A stretch of 64,000 bases of DNA, taken from Clostridium felsineum DSM 794. Its GTDB lineage: Bacteria; Bacillota; Clostridia; Clostridiales; Clostridiaceae. Position numbers and translations under genes: made by a program. Location of the stretch: positions 2,914,001-2,978,000 of the forward strand of contig NZ_CP096980.1 in assembly GCF_002006355.2 (NCBI RefSeq), written 5' to 3'. How positions within the stretch are numbered: position 1 is the first letter of the stretch; the number at the start of each line of letters is the position of its first letter. Shown here piece after piece: positions 27,501 through 36,930 of the stretch. The notes under the pieces were generated by a model. It saw only the letters and a list, made by a program, of their open reading frames with translations, did not search any database and was not told where the DNA came from.

Positions 27501-28306
27501 GAAAGTTCACTCTGAAAGTTTTCTCTATAACTCTCAATAGAAGGACATGTATTTATTATATTTATTGCCTCTTCATATTGGCTTTTATTTCCCTTTAATT
27601 GTATTTGTATATTTTTAATTAAAACCTTGGCTAAATCAGACTCTCCAAATTTAAAATCTTCATTTACATTGAATTTTTCTGCTGCACTTTTAAGCCATTC
27701 ATGAGGCTTTGGATTACTCATAGAAAAATTATAAAGATTCATAACCATATTAAATAAAGTCTCATCATTTTTGTTACTGCAATAGCTTTCTACAAGTTTT
27801 AAAAACTCTATGCTATTGTTATTTTTATTTATTCCCTTTAACGTATATTCGGCCTGAAGATATTTATCTTCAAATAATTCCTCTAGCGTTTCATTTTTAA
27901 GTAATGTAATTTCTGTTTCATCCCCAACTCTAAAATCAGGATCTAAATCAAGCATGTGAAAATTATTTTTTATAACATTTAGACAAAATGAGTGTATTGT
28001 GGTAATTTTAGACTTTCCAATCAGCGCTAATTGTTTTTGAATTATTCTTGAATTAGGCTTCTCTGAGAGCTTTTTAACTATAGCATCACCTATCCTCTCT
28101 CTCATTTCAGATGCTGCTGCATTAGTAAAGGTAACTACTAAAAGTCTATCTATATCAACTGGATTTTCCTCATCTGTTATTATCTTTACTATTCTTTCAA
28201 CAAGAACAGCTGTTTTTCCGGATCCTGCTGCTGCTGCTACAAGTAAGTTACAATTTCTAGTATCTATAGCCTCTTTTTGCTCTTCTGTCCACTTAGTTTT
28301 TCCCAT
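24557..28306 (-). CDS. addA: ATP-dependent helicase/nuclease subunit AddA
   Basis: About 1,249 residues. UvrD-type helicase with a C-terminal nuclease: Walker A VAAAAGSGKTAVLVERI near residue 31, motif II ILIDEYQDSN, helicase motifs VGDVKQSIYRFRQANP and MSIHKSKGLEFPVVF, and the RecB-type nuclease motif LLDYKND near the end. With AddB it resects double-strand breaks, giving recombinogenic 3' ends. ATG at 28306 overlaps the end of addB, so translation is probably coupled; an in-frame TTG seven codons upstream is less likely. Follows addB, precedes yhaM. Confidence 0.96.
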   Translation of the reverse strand: MGKTKWTEEQKEAIDTRNCNLLVAAAAGSGKTAVLVERIVKIITDEENPVDIDRLLVVTFTNAAASEMRERIGDAIVKKLSEKPNSRIIQKQLALIGKSKITTIHSFCLNVIKNNFHMLDLDPDFRVGDETEITLLKNETLEELFEDKYLQAEYTLKGINKNNNSIEFLKLVESYCSNKNDETLFNMVMNLYNFSMSNPKPHEWLKSAAEKFNVNEDFKFGESDLAKVLIKNIQIQLKGNKSQYEEAINIINTCPSIESYRENFQSELSMLENLISASDSYEKFYEELKNVQFKTLKRCPKDADKEKQKLVRDIRDGIKKSLSKISDDILSQNNEDIKNQFKELYPLMKTLSELVIEFDVRYKDKKKKRGIIDFNDFEHMCLSILVKSDDKGNIVPSETALKMRDKYEEILIDEYQDSNMVQEVILGTISKKDTENPNLFMVGDVKQSIYRFRQANPGIFLDKYNSYKNEKGKKDRKVLLYKNFRSRKEVLDAVNFIFKQIMSVNIGELDYNDNESLNLGASYEKVEENSISHSVELNIIEKSEENDEVKENNEDEETVDNIMLEARLIGRRILELKENFKVLDKNTNEYRKTEFKDIVILLRSTKGWANVFLDELKNMGIPVFADANSGYFDAPEIKTMLSLLKIIDNPRQDIPMAAVLKSPIGGFTVEDLIDIKLIEGDTFYDKLKRVEENGEDELSIKIKSFLKRLQVWRKEAIYTPIDEFIWYLYTDTGYYGYVGAVSGGIQRQANLKMLFQRAKVYSETSYKGLFNFINFINKLKLTSGDMGSAKILGENENVVRIMSIHKSKGLEFPVVFVGGVGKNFNLMDINNPVIFHNNLGFGPEYVDYKKRISHKTLAKEAIKTRIKLETLSEEMRILYVAFTRAKEKLIIVGAAKDIKKSVFKWAVNLRSKQNKISEDYILKSKSFLDWIASAVIRHKDAENLRDIIDTDDIETLIYDNSKWQVNLLDRDDILSFNEVLLENEKNINEKLEKFYKKLDIIKNSPYESEYVEKIEDRLQFKYQYDRATELPSLLSVTELKRSSNEDKEGVAAANIYTPQLLQKPLFLEGVKKLSPAKRGTAVHSVMQHLNFNDIRSDISLKNISHQIDDMVFRKILTEKQAEVVNANKILKFFTSDVGNRTINAEKVYREFPFQIRVKSTEIYKDLPDTYNDENIVVQGIVDLFFEENNEIVLLDYKNDYVNDENLDEIIKKYTYQINYYKRALETITGLRVKEKYLYLFYTGDTIKIE

Positions 28307-31300
28307 CCTTATCACCCTCTTCTTCAACTTCTATATCTACAAGCTTCCAGACTTCTTCATCTGATTTTTCTTTTACATATCTATAAGTATCACCATCAAA
28401 AATCGTATCAAACCTACAGATTGAAGAATAAGTGCAATAATCGCAAGGTTTATCTTTCCCCTTTTTATAAGGTCTTATCTTTATATCTCCCATTAAAAGC
28501 TTCTCGCAATTTTTAACCACTAAATTTCTTACATGTTTTATCAACATTTCAAACTGCTGTTTAGTTGCCGCACTTGATCTTCCAAGTGTACCATCCTTTT
28601 TAATGGATGCAGGAATTATAAGAGAGCTTCCCTCCATTTCCCTATCCATTTCTTTTACAACTTCCGGATCAGAAATCAAGAGTCCCTTCATTTTGAGTGA
28701 TTTCATTATTTCATCTTTAATTTGATTATCTGTCAAATTTTCTTTTCCTTTTACTATAGGATCATCCATTGTAAAATAGAGTATAGCTCCTGGCAAAAAT
28801 CTATCATCCTCATCTACATTTTCATTTTCTAGAATTGCATTAAGGTATAGTAAAAGCTGTATATCGAAACCATAATACACATCTGAAAGTTTAAATATTT
28901 TATTTCCAGATTTATAATCTACTATTCTTATATAGGTATTGCCATCCTTCTCTAGCATATCTATTCTATCAATTCTACCTGTCAAAATAACCTCAGTGTT
29001 ATCATGAAGTATAACCTTTATTGGTGGATAATTTCCTCCATTTTCAAAAGCCACTTCATATCCAACTGGTCTAAAGCTTCCTCTTCTAAACTGTTCAGCT
29101 ACAATTGTTGCTGTTCTTTTTAAAATTCTTTTAAGTCTTGAGGTTATATAACTATATCTTGGAGAACTGTTAAGTATTGAACCTCCTCTACCTTCCACCT
29201 CTTGATCTACTATTTTGTATATTTTTTGCTCACATATATCCTCATTTACATCCTTCCAGTCTATGTTTTCATCTTTTATGTTCTCACAAAATTTATCTAT
29301 TACTTTGTGCATAAAAGAACCTAAATCAGGTGGTGTTAAAGTAAATATTTTTCTATCTTTTATTTTAAGTCCATATTGCACATAATAAGAAAACGGACAT
29401 TCTATATATTTTTCAAGCCTTGAAACACTCATTTTAAGACTACCACCATAAAGTTTTAAAGCTTTTTCTTTGCTTATATAATCAACCTGATTAGTATAAG
29501 CTATTGCTTTAAACATACTTTCACATTTTTCAGCCCACTTTTCATTTTTAGCATACCACCTATATACATCATGCCATATACCGCTAATTTTGTCATCTTC
29601 ATCTATCTCTTTTCTAAACGATGATATCATTTCATTAAAAGTAGGTACTGTTGAAGAAATAAGCTTCATGTCTTCCTCATCATTTTCAGCTTTTATTACA
29701 TCACTCTTCTCTATTATTTTAGGGAAAAGCGTCTTTATTCTGTTTATTATAAGAGATGGCCTTAAAGTTTTACCTTCATAATCAGCTATAGGGTAACTTA
29801 AGAATAAATACTCACTTGAATTTGTAATAGCAGTATAAACCAAAAATCTTTGTTCCATAGCTTGAGTTTTAGTATCCTTTGCAAGTTCCACGCCTTTTGA
29901 CATTAAAACTTCTCTATCCCTATCACTTAATATACCTTCCTCCATTGCTGCTGATGGAAAAACTCCATCATTTACACCCATTATATAAAGAAACCTTATG
30001 GCATGGCTTTTAAGACGATCTATACTACCAACAAGTACTTGATCAAGAGAAGATGGTATAAGTCCCATTTTATGCTCTTTTATTCCTATAAAAAGTATTC
30101 TAGAAAATTGTTCTAGGTTTACTTTTTCATTTCCCATTACTTCAACTAACTGGTCCATTAACTCCATTAATATGTTCCATATTTGACTGTACTCATTGGC
30201 TAAAATCTGCCTACCATTTTTTCTAAATTCATCTACCATTTTTTCTACAGCCACTGGAACATTTATATCATGTAAAAATTCAAATAATGCAGTACATATT
30301 TCTGTTACATTGTTTTTTCTTAATACTTTTTTTCTAAAATCTAAAAGTGGTTTTAGAAATTTATCTTTTATCTCATTTACCTTTTCTATTTTTTCTTTAT
30401 TTTCCTCTGAAATCTCACCTGATAAGCCATCACTATAAACATCATAAGTCCATTTATCAGTCCACTTCTTTTTTCCTTTTATGCCTGCTGCTAAAACATA
30501 ATTTTCTAATATGTCTATTTCGTCTATATCAATATCTACAAAACCTGTTTTAAGATATCTAAATACAGTTTCATAGGACCAATTCTTAATAAAAATATCC
30601 ATAATAGATCTTATAAGTATGATAAGTGTGTTATCTTCTATATCCTTATTCTTATCTATAAAAAAAGGTATACCATATTCCTTAAAAATAACAGCCACGG
30701 TTTTTTCATAGCCTTCTAAATTTCCTGTTACAACTGCTATATCTGAAAATCTTACATTGTCTTCACGAACAAATTTAATAATATTTCTCGCTATATCCTC
30801 AACTTCTGTATACAAATTTGAAGTTTTAAAAATTTGTATCTTTTTAGGTTTATCTTTATAAATTTCATATGGGAAACTGTATAAATTTTTCTCTATCATG
30901 CCTAGTTCATAACTATTTTTAAATCTATAAAATGGTCTTTTATTTAAGTTTACTGGTTTATCTATACTTACGTTATTATCTTGAGCTATTTTTATCATTC
31001 TTCTTTCTGTATTTTTAGTAACAGAAAAAATATCATCATCCATAGGAATACTTTCATACTCCATAGTTAACGCAATATTAACTCTAGTACATCTTTTTAA
31101 TAACTCTTCTAATACACCATATTGTTGGGGAATAAAGCTTGAAAATTCGTCTAGCCATATTTCAGCTCCCGACAACATTTCTGAGTACTTTATCTTTTCT
31201 TTAAGTATTGTTAAATCATCATCTGGATCTATATAATTTTTATATAAAAGTCTATTAAATTCATCATATATTAAACTTAAATCATGTAACTTATTTTTAA

Positions 31301-31751
31301 GTTCTTCATCCTCTACATTATCTATAGTTTCTCTAAGTAAATCAGTTGTAAGTTCATATTTTTTAAATTCACTTATTGTATCCGATATAGTATTTACAAA
31401 TCCCTTTTGTCTTGCTGAAAGACCAAAGACTTTGAATTCACTTTTTAAATTATTCATTATATGATAAAAAAGCATACTTTTGCCTGACGAATTCATATAT
31501 TCTCTAGCTATGCCTCCCACTTCGTCAAAAACTCTATATGCTAATCTCTTAAAACTTATTACCTTAACTCTATTGATGCTTTTTTCTCCAATTAAGTCTA
31601 ATATGCTTTTTTCACTTTGAAAGGAAAATTGCTCTGGCACAATTAATATAAGGGGCCTATCTCCGCCTTTTTCAATTCTATTTTTTATACTACTAATACA
31701 AAACTGGCTTTTGCCACTTCCTGCTCTTCCATATATAAATCTCAAGCTCAC
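28293..31751 (-). CDS. addB: ATP-dependent helicase/nuclease subunit AddB
   Basis: 1,152 residues. Walker A GRAGSGKSQFC at residues 8-18, a helicase-like core, and a C-terminal nuclease domain with VDYKSGNKIF. The iron-sulfur ligands of the AddB nuclease are visible: Cys in CPFSYYVQYGL and the final CDYCTYSSIC cluster. Partner of AddA. GTG start preceded by GAGGGGTG. First gene of the addBA unit. Confidence 0.95.
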   Translation of the reverse strand: MSLRFIYGRAGSGKSQFCISSIKNRIEKGGDRPLILIVPEQFSFQSEKSILDLIGEKSINRVKVISFKRLAYRVFDEVGGIAREYMNSSGKSMLFYHIMNNLKSEFKVFGLSARQKGFVNTISDTISEFKKYELTTDLLRETIDNVEDEELKNKLHDLSLIYDEFNRLLYKNYIDPDDDLTILKEKIKYSEMLSGAEIWLDEFSSFIPQQYGVLEELLKRCTRVNIALTMEYESIPMDDDIFSVTKNTERRMIKIAQDNNVSIDKPVNLNKRPFYRFKNSYELGMIEKNLYSFPYEIYKDKPKKIQIFKTSNLYTEVEDIARNIIKFVREDNVRFSDIAVVTGNLEGYEKTVAVIFKEYGIPFFIDKNKDIEDNTLIILIRSIMDIFIKNWSYETVFRYLKTGFVDIDIDEIDILENYVLAAGIKGKKKWTDKWTYDVYSDGLSGEISEENKEKIEKVNEIKDKFLKPLLDFRKKVLRKNNVTEICTALFEFLHDINVPVAVEKMVDEFRKNGRQILANEYSQIWNILMELMDQLVEVMGNEKVNLEQFSRILFIGIKEHKMGLIPSSLDQVLVGSIDRLKSHAIRFLYIMGVNDGVFPSAAMEEGILSDRDREVLMSKGVELAKDTKTQAMEQRFLVYTAITNSSEYLFLSYPIADYEGKTLRPSLIINRIKTLFPKIIEKSDVIKAENDEEDMKLISSTVPTFNEMISSFRKEIDEDDKISGIWHDVYRWYAKNEKWAEKCESMFKAIAYTNQVDYISKEKALKLYGGSLKMSVSRLEKYIECPFSYYVQYGLKIKDRKIFTLTPPDLGSFMHKVIDKFCENIKDENIDWKDVNEDICEQKIYKIVDQEVEGRGGSILNSSPRYSYITSRLKRILKRTATIVAEQFRRGSFRPVGYEVAFENGGNYPPIKVILHDNTEVILTGRIDRIDMLEKDGNTYIRIVDYKSGNKIFKLSDVYYGFDIQLLLYLNAILENENVDEDDRFLPGAILYFTMDDPIVKGKENLTDNQIKDEIMKSLKMKGLLISDPEVVKEMDREMEGSSLIIPASIKKDGTLGRSSAATKQQFEMLIKHVRNLVVKNCEKLLMGDIKIRPYKKGKDKPCDYCTYSSICRFDTIFDGDTYRYVKEKSDEEVWKLVDIEVEEEGDKDGKN

Positions 31752-31827
31752 TTTTTACACCCCTCTACATTCTTTTAATAAATTAAAATCAATAGAATTA
31801 TACTATATAACTTAAATTATATACAAT

Positions 31828-31864
31828 AAAAATATACATTGCAAAACTTGCAATGTATATTTTT
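31828..31864 (-). terminator. Terminator of glyA
   Basis: AAAAATATACATTGCAA / TTGCAATGTATATTTT hairpin between glyA stop and addB start, T-rich on both sides. Confidence 0.88.
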
Positions 31865-31881
31865 ATTATTAACACTTTACT

Positions 31882-33117
31882 TTATTTGTATATAGGAAAT
31901 TTACTACATAATTCTGAAATTTGCTTTCTTATTTCACTTAAATCTTCGTCTCTGTGTTCTATTACATAGTTTATAAAATACGCTACCTTTTTCATTTCTT
32001 CTTCCTTAAAGCCTCTAGTTGTAACCGATGGTGTACCCATTCTTATTCCACTTGTTATAAAAGGACTCTTCTTTTCAAAAGGTATAGTGTTTTTGTTTGC
32101 AGTTATTCCAACAGAGTCAAGAAGATGTTCTGCATCTTTACCTGTTATATTTTTGTTAGTCAAATCAACTAATAAAAGATGATTGTCAGTTCCTCCTGAA
32201 ACTATTCTAAATCCGTACTTTGTAAGCTCATCTGCAAAAACTTTAGCATTTTTTATTATTTGCTCTGTATAAGTTTTAAATTCATCCTTTAAAGCCTCTC
32301 CGAAACATACAGCTTTTCCAGCAATTATATGCATTAAAGGCCCTCCCTGCATGCCTGGGAATACAGATTTGTCAACATCCTTTGCATATTTTTCTTTACA
32401 GAAGATTGCCCCACCTCTTGGTCCTCTTAAAGTTTTATGCGTAGTTGTTGTTACAAAATCAGCATATGGAACTGGTGATGGATGAAGTCCTGCTGCTACA
32501 AGTCCTGCTATATGAGCCATATCTACCATCATATATGCTCCTACTTCATCACATATTTCTCTTATTTTCTTAAAATCAATAGTTCTTGAATATGCACTAG
32601 CACCAGAAACTATCATTTTAGGTTTACATTCTAACGCTTTCTTTCTAAAAGCCTCATAATCAATTTGTTCTGTATCATCACTTACACCATAGGCAATTAC
32701 ATTAAAAAGTTTTCCTGAAAAATTAACTGGACTTCCATGTGTTAAATGTCCTCCGTCTGTTAGATTCATTCCCATTATAGTATCTCCAGGTTTTAAAACG
32801 GCAAAATATACAGCCATATTAGCTTGGGAACCAGAATGAGGTTGCACATTAGCATGCTCAGCTCCAAAAAGCTCTTTAGCTCTCTCGCGTGCTATTTCTT
32901 CAACTTTATCAACAACGTAACATCCACCATAATATCTCTTTCCTGGATAACCCTCAGCATATTTATTAGTTAAATATGAACCCATAGCCTCCATTACAGC
33001 TTTACTTGTAAAATTTTCTGATGCAATCAATTCTATATTATTTTCTTGTCTTTCATTTTCCTCTTCTATTATAGAATAAACTTCTGGATCACTTACTTTT
33101 ATATTATTAAAATCCAT
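31882..33117 (-). CDS. glyA: Serine hydroxymethyltransferase
   Basis: Converts serine and tetrahydrofolate to glycine and 5,10-methylenetetrahydrofolate. 411 residues, the family length. An upstream in-frame ATG at 33240 would add 41 residues with no homology; GGGGAGTG supports ATG at 33117. Motifs: IELIASENFTS, NKYAEGYPGKRYYGGC, SGSQANMAVY and the PLP lysine in VTTTTHKTLRGPRGG. Divergent from the exporter gene at 33298. Confidence 0.96.
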   Translation of the reverse strand: MDFNNIKVSDPEVYSIIEEENERQENNIELIASENFTSKAVMEAMGSYLTNKYAEGYPGKRYYGGCYVVDKVEEIARERAKELFGAEHANVQPHSGSQANMAVYFAVLKPGDTIMGMNLTDGGHLTHGSPVNFSGKLFNVIAYGVSDDTEQIDYEAFRKKALECKPKMIVSGASAYSRTIDFKKIREICDEVGAYMMVDMAHIAGLVAAGLHPSPVPYADFVTTTTHKTLRGPRGGAIFCKEKYAKDVDKSVFPGMQGGPLMHIIAGKAVCFGEALKDEFKTYTEQIIKNAKVFADELTKYGFRIVSGGTDNHLLLVDLTNKNITGKDAEHLLDSVGITANKNTIPFEKKSPFITSGIRMGTPSVTTRGFKEEEMKKVAYFINYVIEHRDEDLSEIRKQISELCSKFPIYK

Positions 33118-33297
33118 TTTAAATACACTCCCCAACATATTAATTTCATCAACAAAAAAATTATCAATTTTATGTATGATTATATACCAAAATGACGTAG
33201 AATTCAAATAAAAGTTTATGTTATAATAACTTTTGGTCACTATATCTGACGAATTTTAATTTTGAAAATAATATATTTTGAAAGGTTTTGTTACCAT

Positions 33298-34071
33298 ATG
33301 TCTACAGAAAAAATTATCAATCTAGCCTCCTATGCTGGGAAAATATTGCTTCAAAGTGGAGCTGAAATTTACAGGGTAGAAGAAACCATGAATAAGATTT
33401 GTATGTCTTTTAATGTACAGGATGCCGAAAGCTTTGTCACACCTACAGGTATAATAATTTCCATTACTGGTAAGGATGGAAAAATAACTTCTACTATTAA
33501 AAGAATTCAAACAAGAACCGTTGATTTAGAAAAAATATCTGAAGTAAATGATCTTTCTAGATTACTTCAACGAAAAAGTTTACCCTTACAAGAGGTAGAA
33601 GCAAAGTTAAAAAAAATTGACAATGAAAAAAAACATTCTGACTTTTTTCTTATTACCTTTAGTGCTATTGCTGCAGGTTTTTTCACTTTGATTTTTGGAG
33701 GAACTTTTAGAGATTTCTCAGCTGCATTTTTGATAGGACTACTTATAAAAATATTTTCAATAGCTCTATCTCGACTTAATATAAATGACTTTTTTTTAAA
33801 CTTGGTTGGTGGTGCTATTGCTGCACTTATAGCTTTGATATTAAAAAAATTAGGATTTATTATATACCTTGATAAAACAATAATAGGATCTATAATGCTT
33901 TTAGTTCCTGGTCTTGCTATCACAAATGCTGTAAGAGATACTATAGCTGGAGACTTGGTATCTGGTATATCAAGAGCTCTTGAAGCCTTTTTTATAGCTG
34001 TAGCTATAGCTGCTGGAACTGGTTTAGTATTTAAAATATGGATTAATTTTTTTGGAGGTACTGGTCTATGA
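33298..34071 (+). CDS. ThrE/YjjP-type threonine/serine exporter, large subunit
   Basis: About 257 residues. N-terminal cytosolic ThrE domain (SYAGKILLQSGAEIYRVEETM, SFVTPTGIIISIT) followed by about five membrane helices (from residue about 115). Likely exports threonine, serine or a small organic acid together with the next gene, as in the split YjjP/YjjB type. ATG at 33298 gives the family N-terminus MSTEKIINLASYAG; an in-frame ATG 12 codons upstream is unlikely. Confidence 0.87.
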   Translation: MSTEKIINLASYAGKILLQSGAEIYRVEETMNKICMSFNVQDAESFVTPTGIIISITGKDGKITSTIKRIQTRTVDLEKISEVNDLSRLLQRKSLPLQEVEAKLKKIDNEKKHSDFFLITFSAIAAGFFTLIFGGTFRDFSAAFLIGLLIKIFSIALSRLNINDFFLNLVGGAIAALIALILKKLGFIIYLDKTIIGSIMLLVPGLAITNAVRDTIAGDLVSGISRALEAFFIAVAIAAGTGLVFKIWINFFGGTGL

Positions 34072-34526
34072 TATTAAATTTCTTATATTCTTTTATGGCC
34101 TGCATAGCCTTTTCAGTACTTTTTAATGTAAAGGGTAAAAAAATATTTATTGCATCCTTTGGTGGGGCTCTAGGATGGGTTTTATATATGCTTTTACTTA
34201 ATCATAACGTTTCAATAACATCTGCAATTTTTATAGCCACAATTGTTGTTTCTGTTTATTCAGAAATAATGGCTAGAATTTCTAAGACCCCTGCTATGGT
34301 ATACTCAGTTACAGGCATTATTCCTTTAGTTCCAGGAAACGGAATGTATTACACTATGTATGAAACCATATCTGGAAAACTTACAAAGGCTACTGAATGG
34401 GGTTTTAAAACTTTAATGTATGCTGGTGCAATATCAATTGCAATTATGCTTGTTTCTTCAATTGCAAGACTAATAAAGAAAGGGAGAACTAGCTATATAA
34501 AACCTATTATAAATAAAAAAATATGA
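34068..34526 (+). CDS. ThrE/YjjB-type exporter, small subunit
   Basis: 152 residues, four membrane helices, with TPAMVYSVTGIIPLVPGNGMYYTMYE typical of the second half of ThrE (DUF3815). ATG overlaps the TGA of the large subunit, so the two are translated together as a split exporter. Confidence 0.87.
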   Translation: MILNFLYSFMACIAFSVLFNVKGKKIFIASFGGALGWVLYMLLLNHNVSITSAIFIATIVVSVYSEIMARISKTPAMVYSVTGIIPLVPGNGMYYTMYETISGKLTKATEWGFKTLMYAGAISIAIMLVSSIARLIKKGRTSYIKPIINKKI

Positions 34527-34955
34527 TTTTCAAAAACACCTTTAATATAAATATTATTACACGTATCAAAAATAGTAATACTTCACATAAACAAGACAAT
34601 TAAAAAATAAAATCTTTTCTGCCTGCCAGTAGATTAACCCTACTGGCAATTTTCACACTAAATATAGTATATCTGTTGATAGAATAACTATGCTGTAATA
34701 ATCCTTGACTCATTCTGTATATGAGGCATAATTCTCAAACTATAGCAATTGTTAAAATATTTTTTCTTTTTATAATTAAGAATATTTGCGTTTAAATGCC
34801 ATAAAAATAGCTCCATCCTAAGTAAAAAGTTTTTATTATTTTACCTTTTTACCTAGAAGGGAGCATATGAAAACAAAAATAATATACTAATGAGACAGAG
34901 CTTATATCTTTTTCAAAGTGTTTTAAATTTTATTATATATATATTTATTTTATTA
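34527..34955. other. Intergenic stretch with one hairpin and a 7-codon mini-ORF
   Basis: No gene of normal size. It holds a GCCAGTAG / CTACTGGC hairpin at 34625-34647, with a weak T run on the plus strand, probably the terminator of the exporter unit. A mini-ORF MKTKIIY stands at 34867 after AGAAGGGAG on the plus strand; its meaning is unknown. A longer plus-strand ORF starting at 34890 only overlaps the MATE gene and is not supported. Confidence 0.55.
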
Positions 34956-36320
34956 TTATGCAGTTGCACATTCTGCAGAATGTTTATTAATCTCTTTATT
35001 AAGACTAAATGCCAAAATTATCATACCTACAATGGTAAGAAAATCAGCAATTGCTTGAGAAAAAATAACTCCATTTAAACCAATAAAATGTGGTAATATT
35101 AAAATTGCAGGAATAAAGAAAACACCTTGTCTTCCTATACTAAGCAGCCAACCACCAGCAATTTTACCTAATGCTAGAGAAAGCATAGAATATATTGCTT
35201 CTATTCCCATTCCAGCAAACATTATAATATTAACTCTAAGTGCAAACTCTCCAATTTTTATAACTTTAAAATCATTAGCAGTAAATAATGAAATAACAGG
35301 TCCTGCAAATATGAATAAAATTATAGTCATTAAAATACAAAATGATGATGTCCAAATCAAACCAGTTTTTGTTGCTTCCTTTACCCTATCATATTGTTTA
35401 GCTCCATAATTATATCCTGCAATAGGTTGAAAACCTTTTGCAAAACCTGATACAGCATAAACCCCCATTGAAACAATACGTGTAACTATCCCCATTGCAG
35501 CAATTGCTGAATCTCCATAAGGTTTTGCAGCACTATTAGTAAATCCCATGGCTATACTTGCTGCTAACTGAAATACTAAAATTGGTATACCCACTTTAAA
35601 TATTTCCTTATATATAGTACCATCCAAGCGAATATCTTTAGGTGAAAAAGTAAATACACTTTTTCTTTTTAATATATAGATTAAATACATAAAGGATGTT
35701 ATACCCTGTGCAAGAGCTGTTGCCCATGCAGCTCCGGCAATTCCGTACTTTAAACCATAAATAAATATAGGTGCAAATATAACATTAAGTGCAGCTCCCA
35801 TAAACATAGCAATCATTGAAACTTTAGCAACACCTTCGCTAGTAGCAATGTTATTCATTGTTACATTAAAAATATTAAAAATAGAACTGATAACATAAAT
35901 CATAGCATATTCACGGGCATATGGATAGATAGTATCTGTTGCACCAAGCCCATATAAAATTGGCTTCATTAACAATATAATTATAGCAATAACTATAGCC
36001 GCAACTATTAAACTTGAATATAATGCAGTTGATGCTACATTATTTGCTCTTTTTCTCTCGTTAGAACCTAAAAGTCGTGAAAGATAAGAAGCTGCACCGC
36101 CGCCAAATAAAACTGCTAAACCTACAATTGCCTGACCTAAGGGGAAAGTGATTGACACTGCTCCCATTTGACTTGTTCCAAGTCCTCCTACAAAATAGGC
36201 ATCAACTAAATTATATATTCCTGTTATAAGCATACCAAACATAGTTGGTAATCCCATTTTTAATAGCACCTCCGGAATTGGAGCTTTTCTAAGCATTTCT
36301 ATATGTTTTTCTTTGTTCAT
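34956..36320 (-). CDS. MATE-family efflux transporter
   Basis: 454 residues, twelve hydrophobic helices. Family features: PEVLLKMGLPTMFGMLITGIYNLVDAYFVGGLGTSQMGA at the start and the mid-sequence FAKGFQPIAGYNYGAKQYDRV. Exports cationic drugs or dyes using Na+ or H+. Its upstream region carries two palindromes of a TGAATGAATA type, probably operators for a TetR or MarR protein encoded elsewhere. Confidence 0.93.
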   Translation of the reverse strand: MNKEKHIEMLRKAPIPEVLLKMGLPTMFGMLITGIYNLVDAYFVGGLGTSQMGAVSITFPLGQAIVGLAVLFGGGAASYLSRLLGSNERKRANNVASTALYSSLIVAAIVIAIIILLMKPILYGLGATDTIYPYAREYAMIYVISSIFNIFNVTMNNIATSEGVAKVSMIAMFMGAALNVIFAPIFIYGLKYGIAGAAWATALAQGITSFMYLIYILKRKSVFTFSPKDIRLDGTIYKEIFKVGIPILVFQLAASIAMGFTNSAAKPYGDSAIAAMGIVTRIVSMGVYAVSGFAKGFQPIAGYNYGAKQYDRVKEATKTGLIWTSSFCILMTIILFIFAGPVISLFTANDFKVIKIGEFALRVNIIMFAGMGIEAIYSMLSLALGKIAGGWLLSIGRQGVFFIPAILILPHFIGLNGVIFSQAIADFLTIVGMIILAFSLNKEINKHSAECATA

Positions 36321-36363
36321 AATAAAATCTCCTTACATTTTAATTTTATATAATAAAAGTAAT

Positions 36364-36492
36364 AATTTGAATGAATTTATTCATTCAAATTATAAAATAT
36401 AATTTTTCAAATACATTAACTACGCAACAATTCCTAGTCATTAATATACTTACTTCTTTTTAGTTAAACTACTGAATGAATATATTCATTAT
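36364..36492 (-). promoter_or_regulatory. Two operator-like palindromes upstream of the MATE gene
   Basis: AATTTGAATGAATTTATTC plus ATTCAAATT (36364-36392) is a nearly perfect 28-base palindrome; a second, TGAATGAATATATTCATT, lies at 36474-36491. Both contain TGAATGAATNNATTCA. Such paired sites are usual for a dimeric repressor. No regulator gene lies beside them. Confidence 0.65.
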
Positions 36493-36785
36493 TACCTATT
36501 TTTATCTATTTGTCAAGTTAAAGTATTTTTTTAATTTTATTCTTTATGTAGTAAAAATTATTATTATTAATCATTTTAGCAAATAACTTACTTTACTCAT
36601 TAATAGTTTAGATTATACTTTAGAATAATTTAAACTATAATCCAAACTTTTACAACAATAATATATATATGTTGTAAATTAACATATAATAATAGATATA
36701 CTTTTGTAAACAAAACCTAGAAAGGAAACTAAATAATATATAAAATCAAATAGAAAAATATCCAAGAGAAATCTTAGATTTAAAG

Positions 36786-36930
36786 TTGAAGAAACTTTCT
36801 ATTATTTTTGCTTTAATAGCATTAGGAAGTACTGTTGTACTTCAATTAAAAATTAACATGAATAGTGTCAATGCTCTGATTTATATTTTAAAATCCATTA
36901 TATACCGTTTTATGTTTTTTGAAAGGTTAG
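36786..36930 (+). pseudogene. Possible 5' remnant of a signal-peptide protein running into the repeat
   Basis: A TTG-started frame reads (M)KKLSIIFALIALGSTVVLQL, like a signal peptide or membrane anchor, then continues about 30 residues and becomes repeat-encoded. No clear ribosome site stands upstream. Either a gene cut by the repeat array or chance. Confidence 0.25.

Noticed and set aside
31954..32172. Plus-strand ORF inside glyA
   Set aside because: Antisense to a strongly conserved enzyme, no ribosome site.
33118..33297. Glycine riboswitch before glyA
   Set aside because: The short divergent leader has no recognisable riboswitch core; only promoters for two divergent genes are expected.
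34890..35078. Plus-strand ORF of 62 codons starting MRQSLYLFQSVLNF
   Set aside because: Most of it overlaps the 3' end of the MATE gene on the other strand, no ribosome site precedes it, and its composition is that of an antisense frame.
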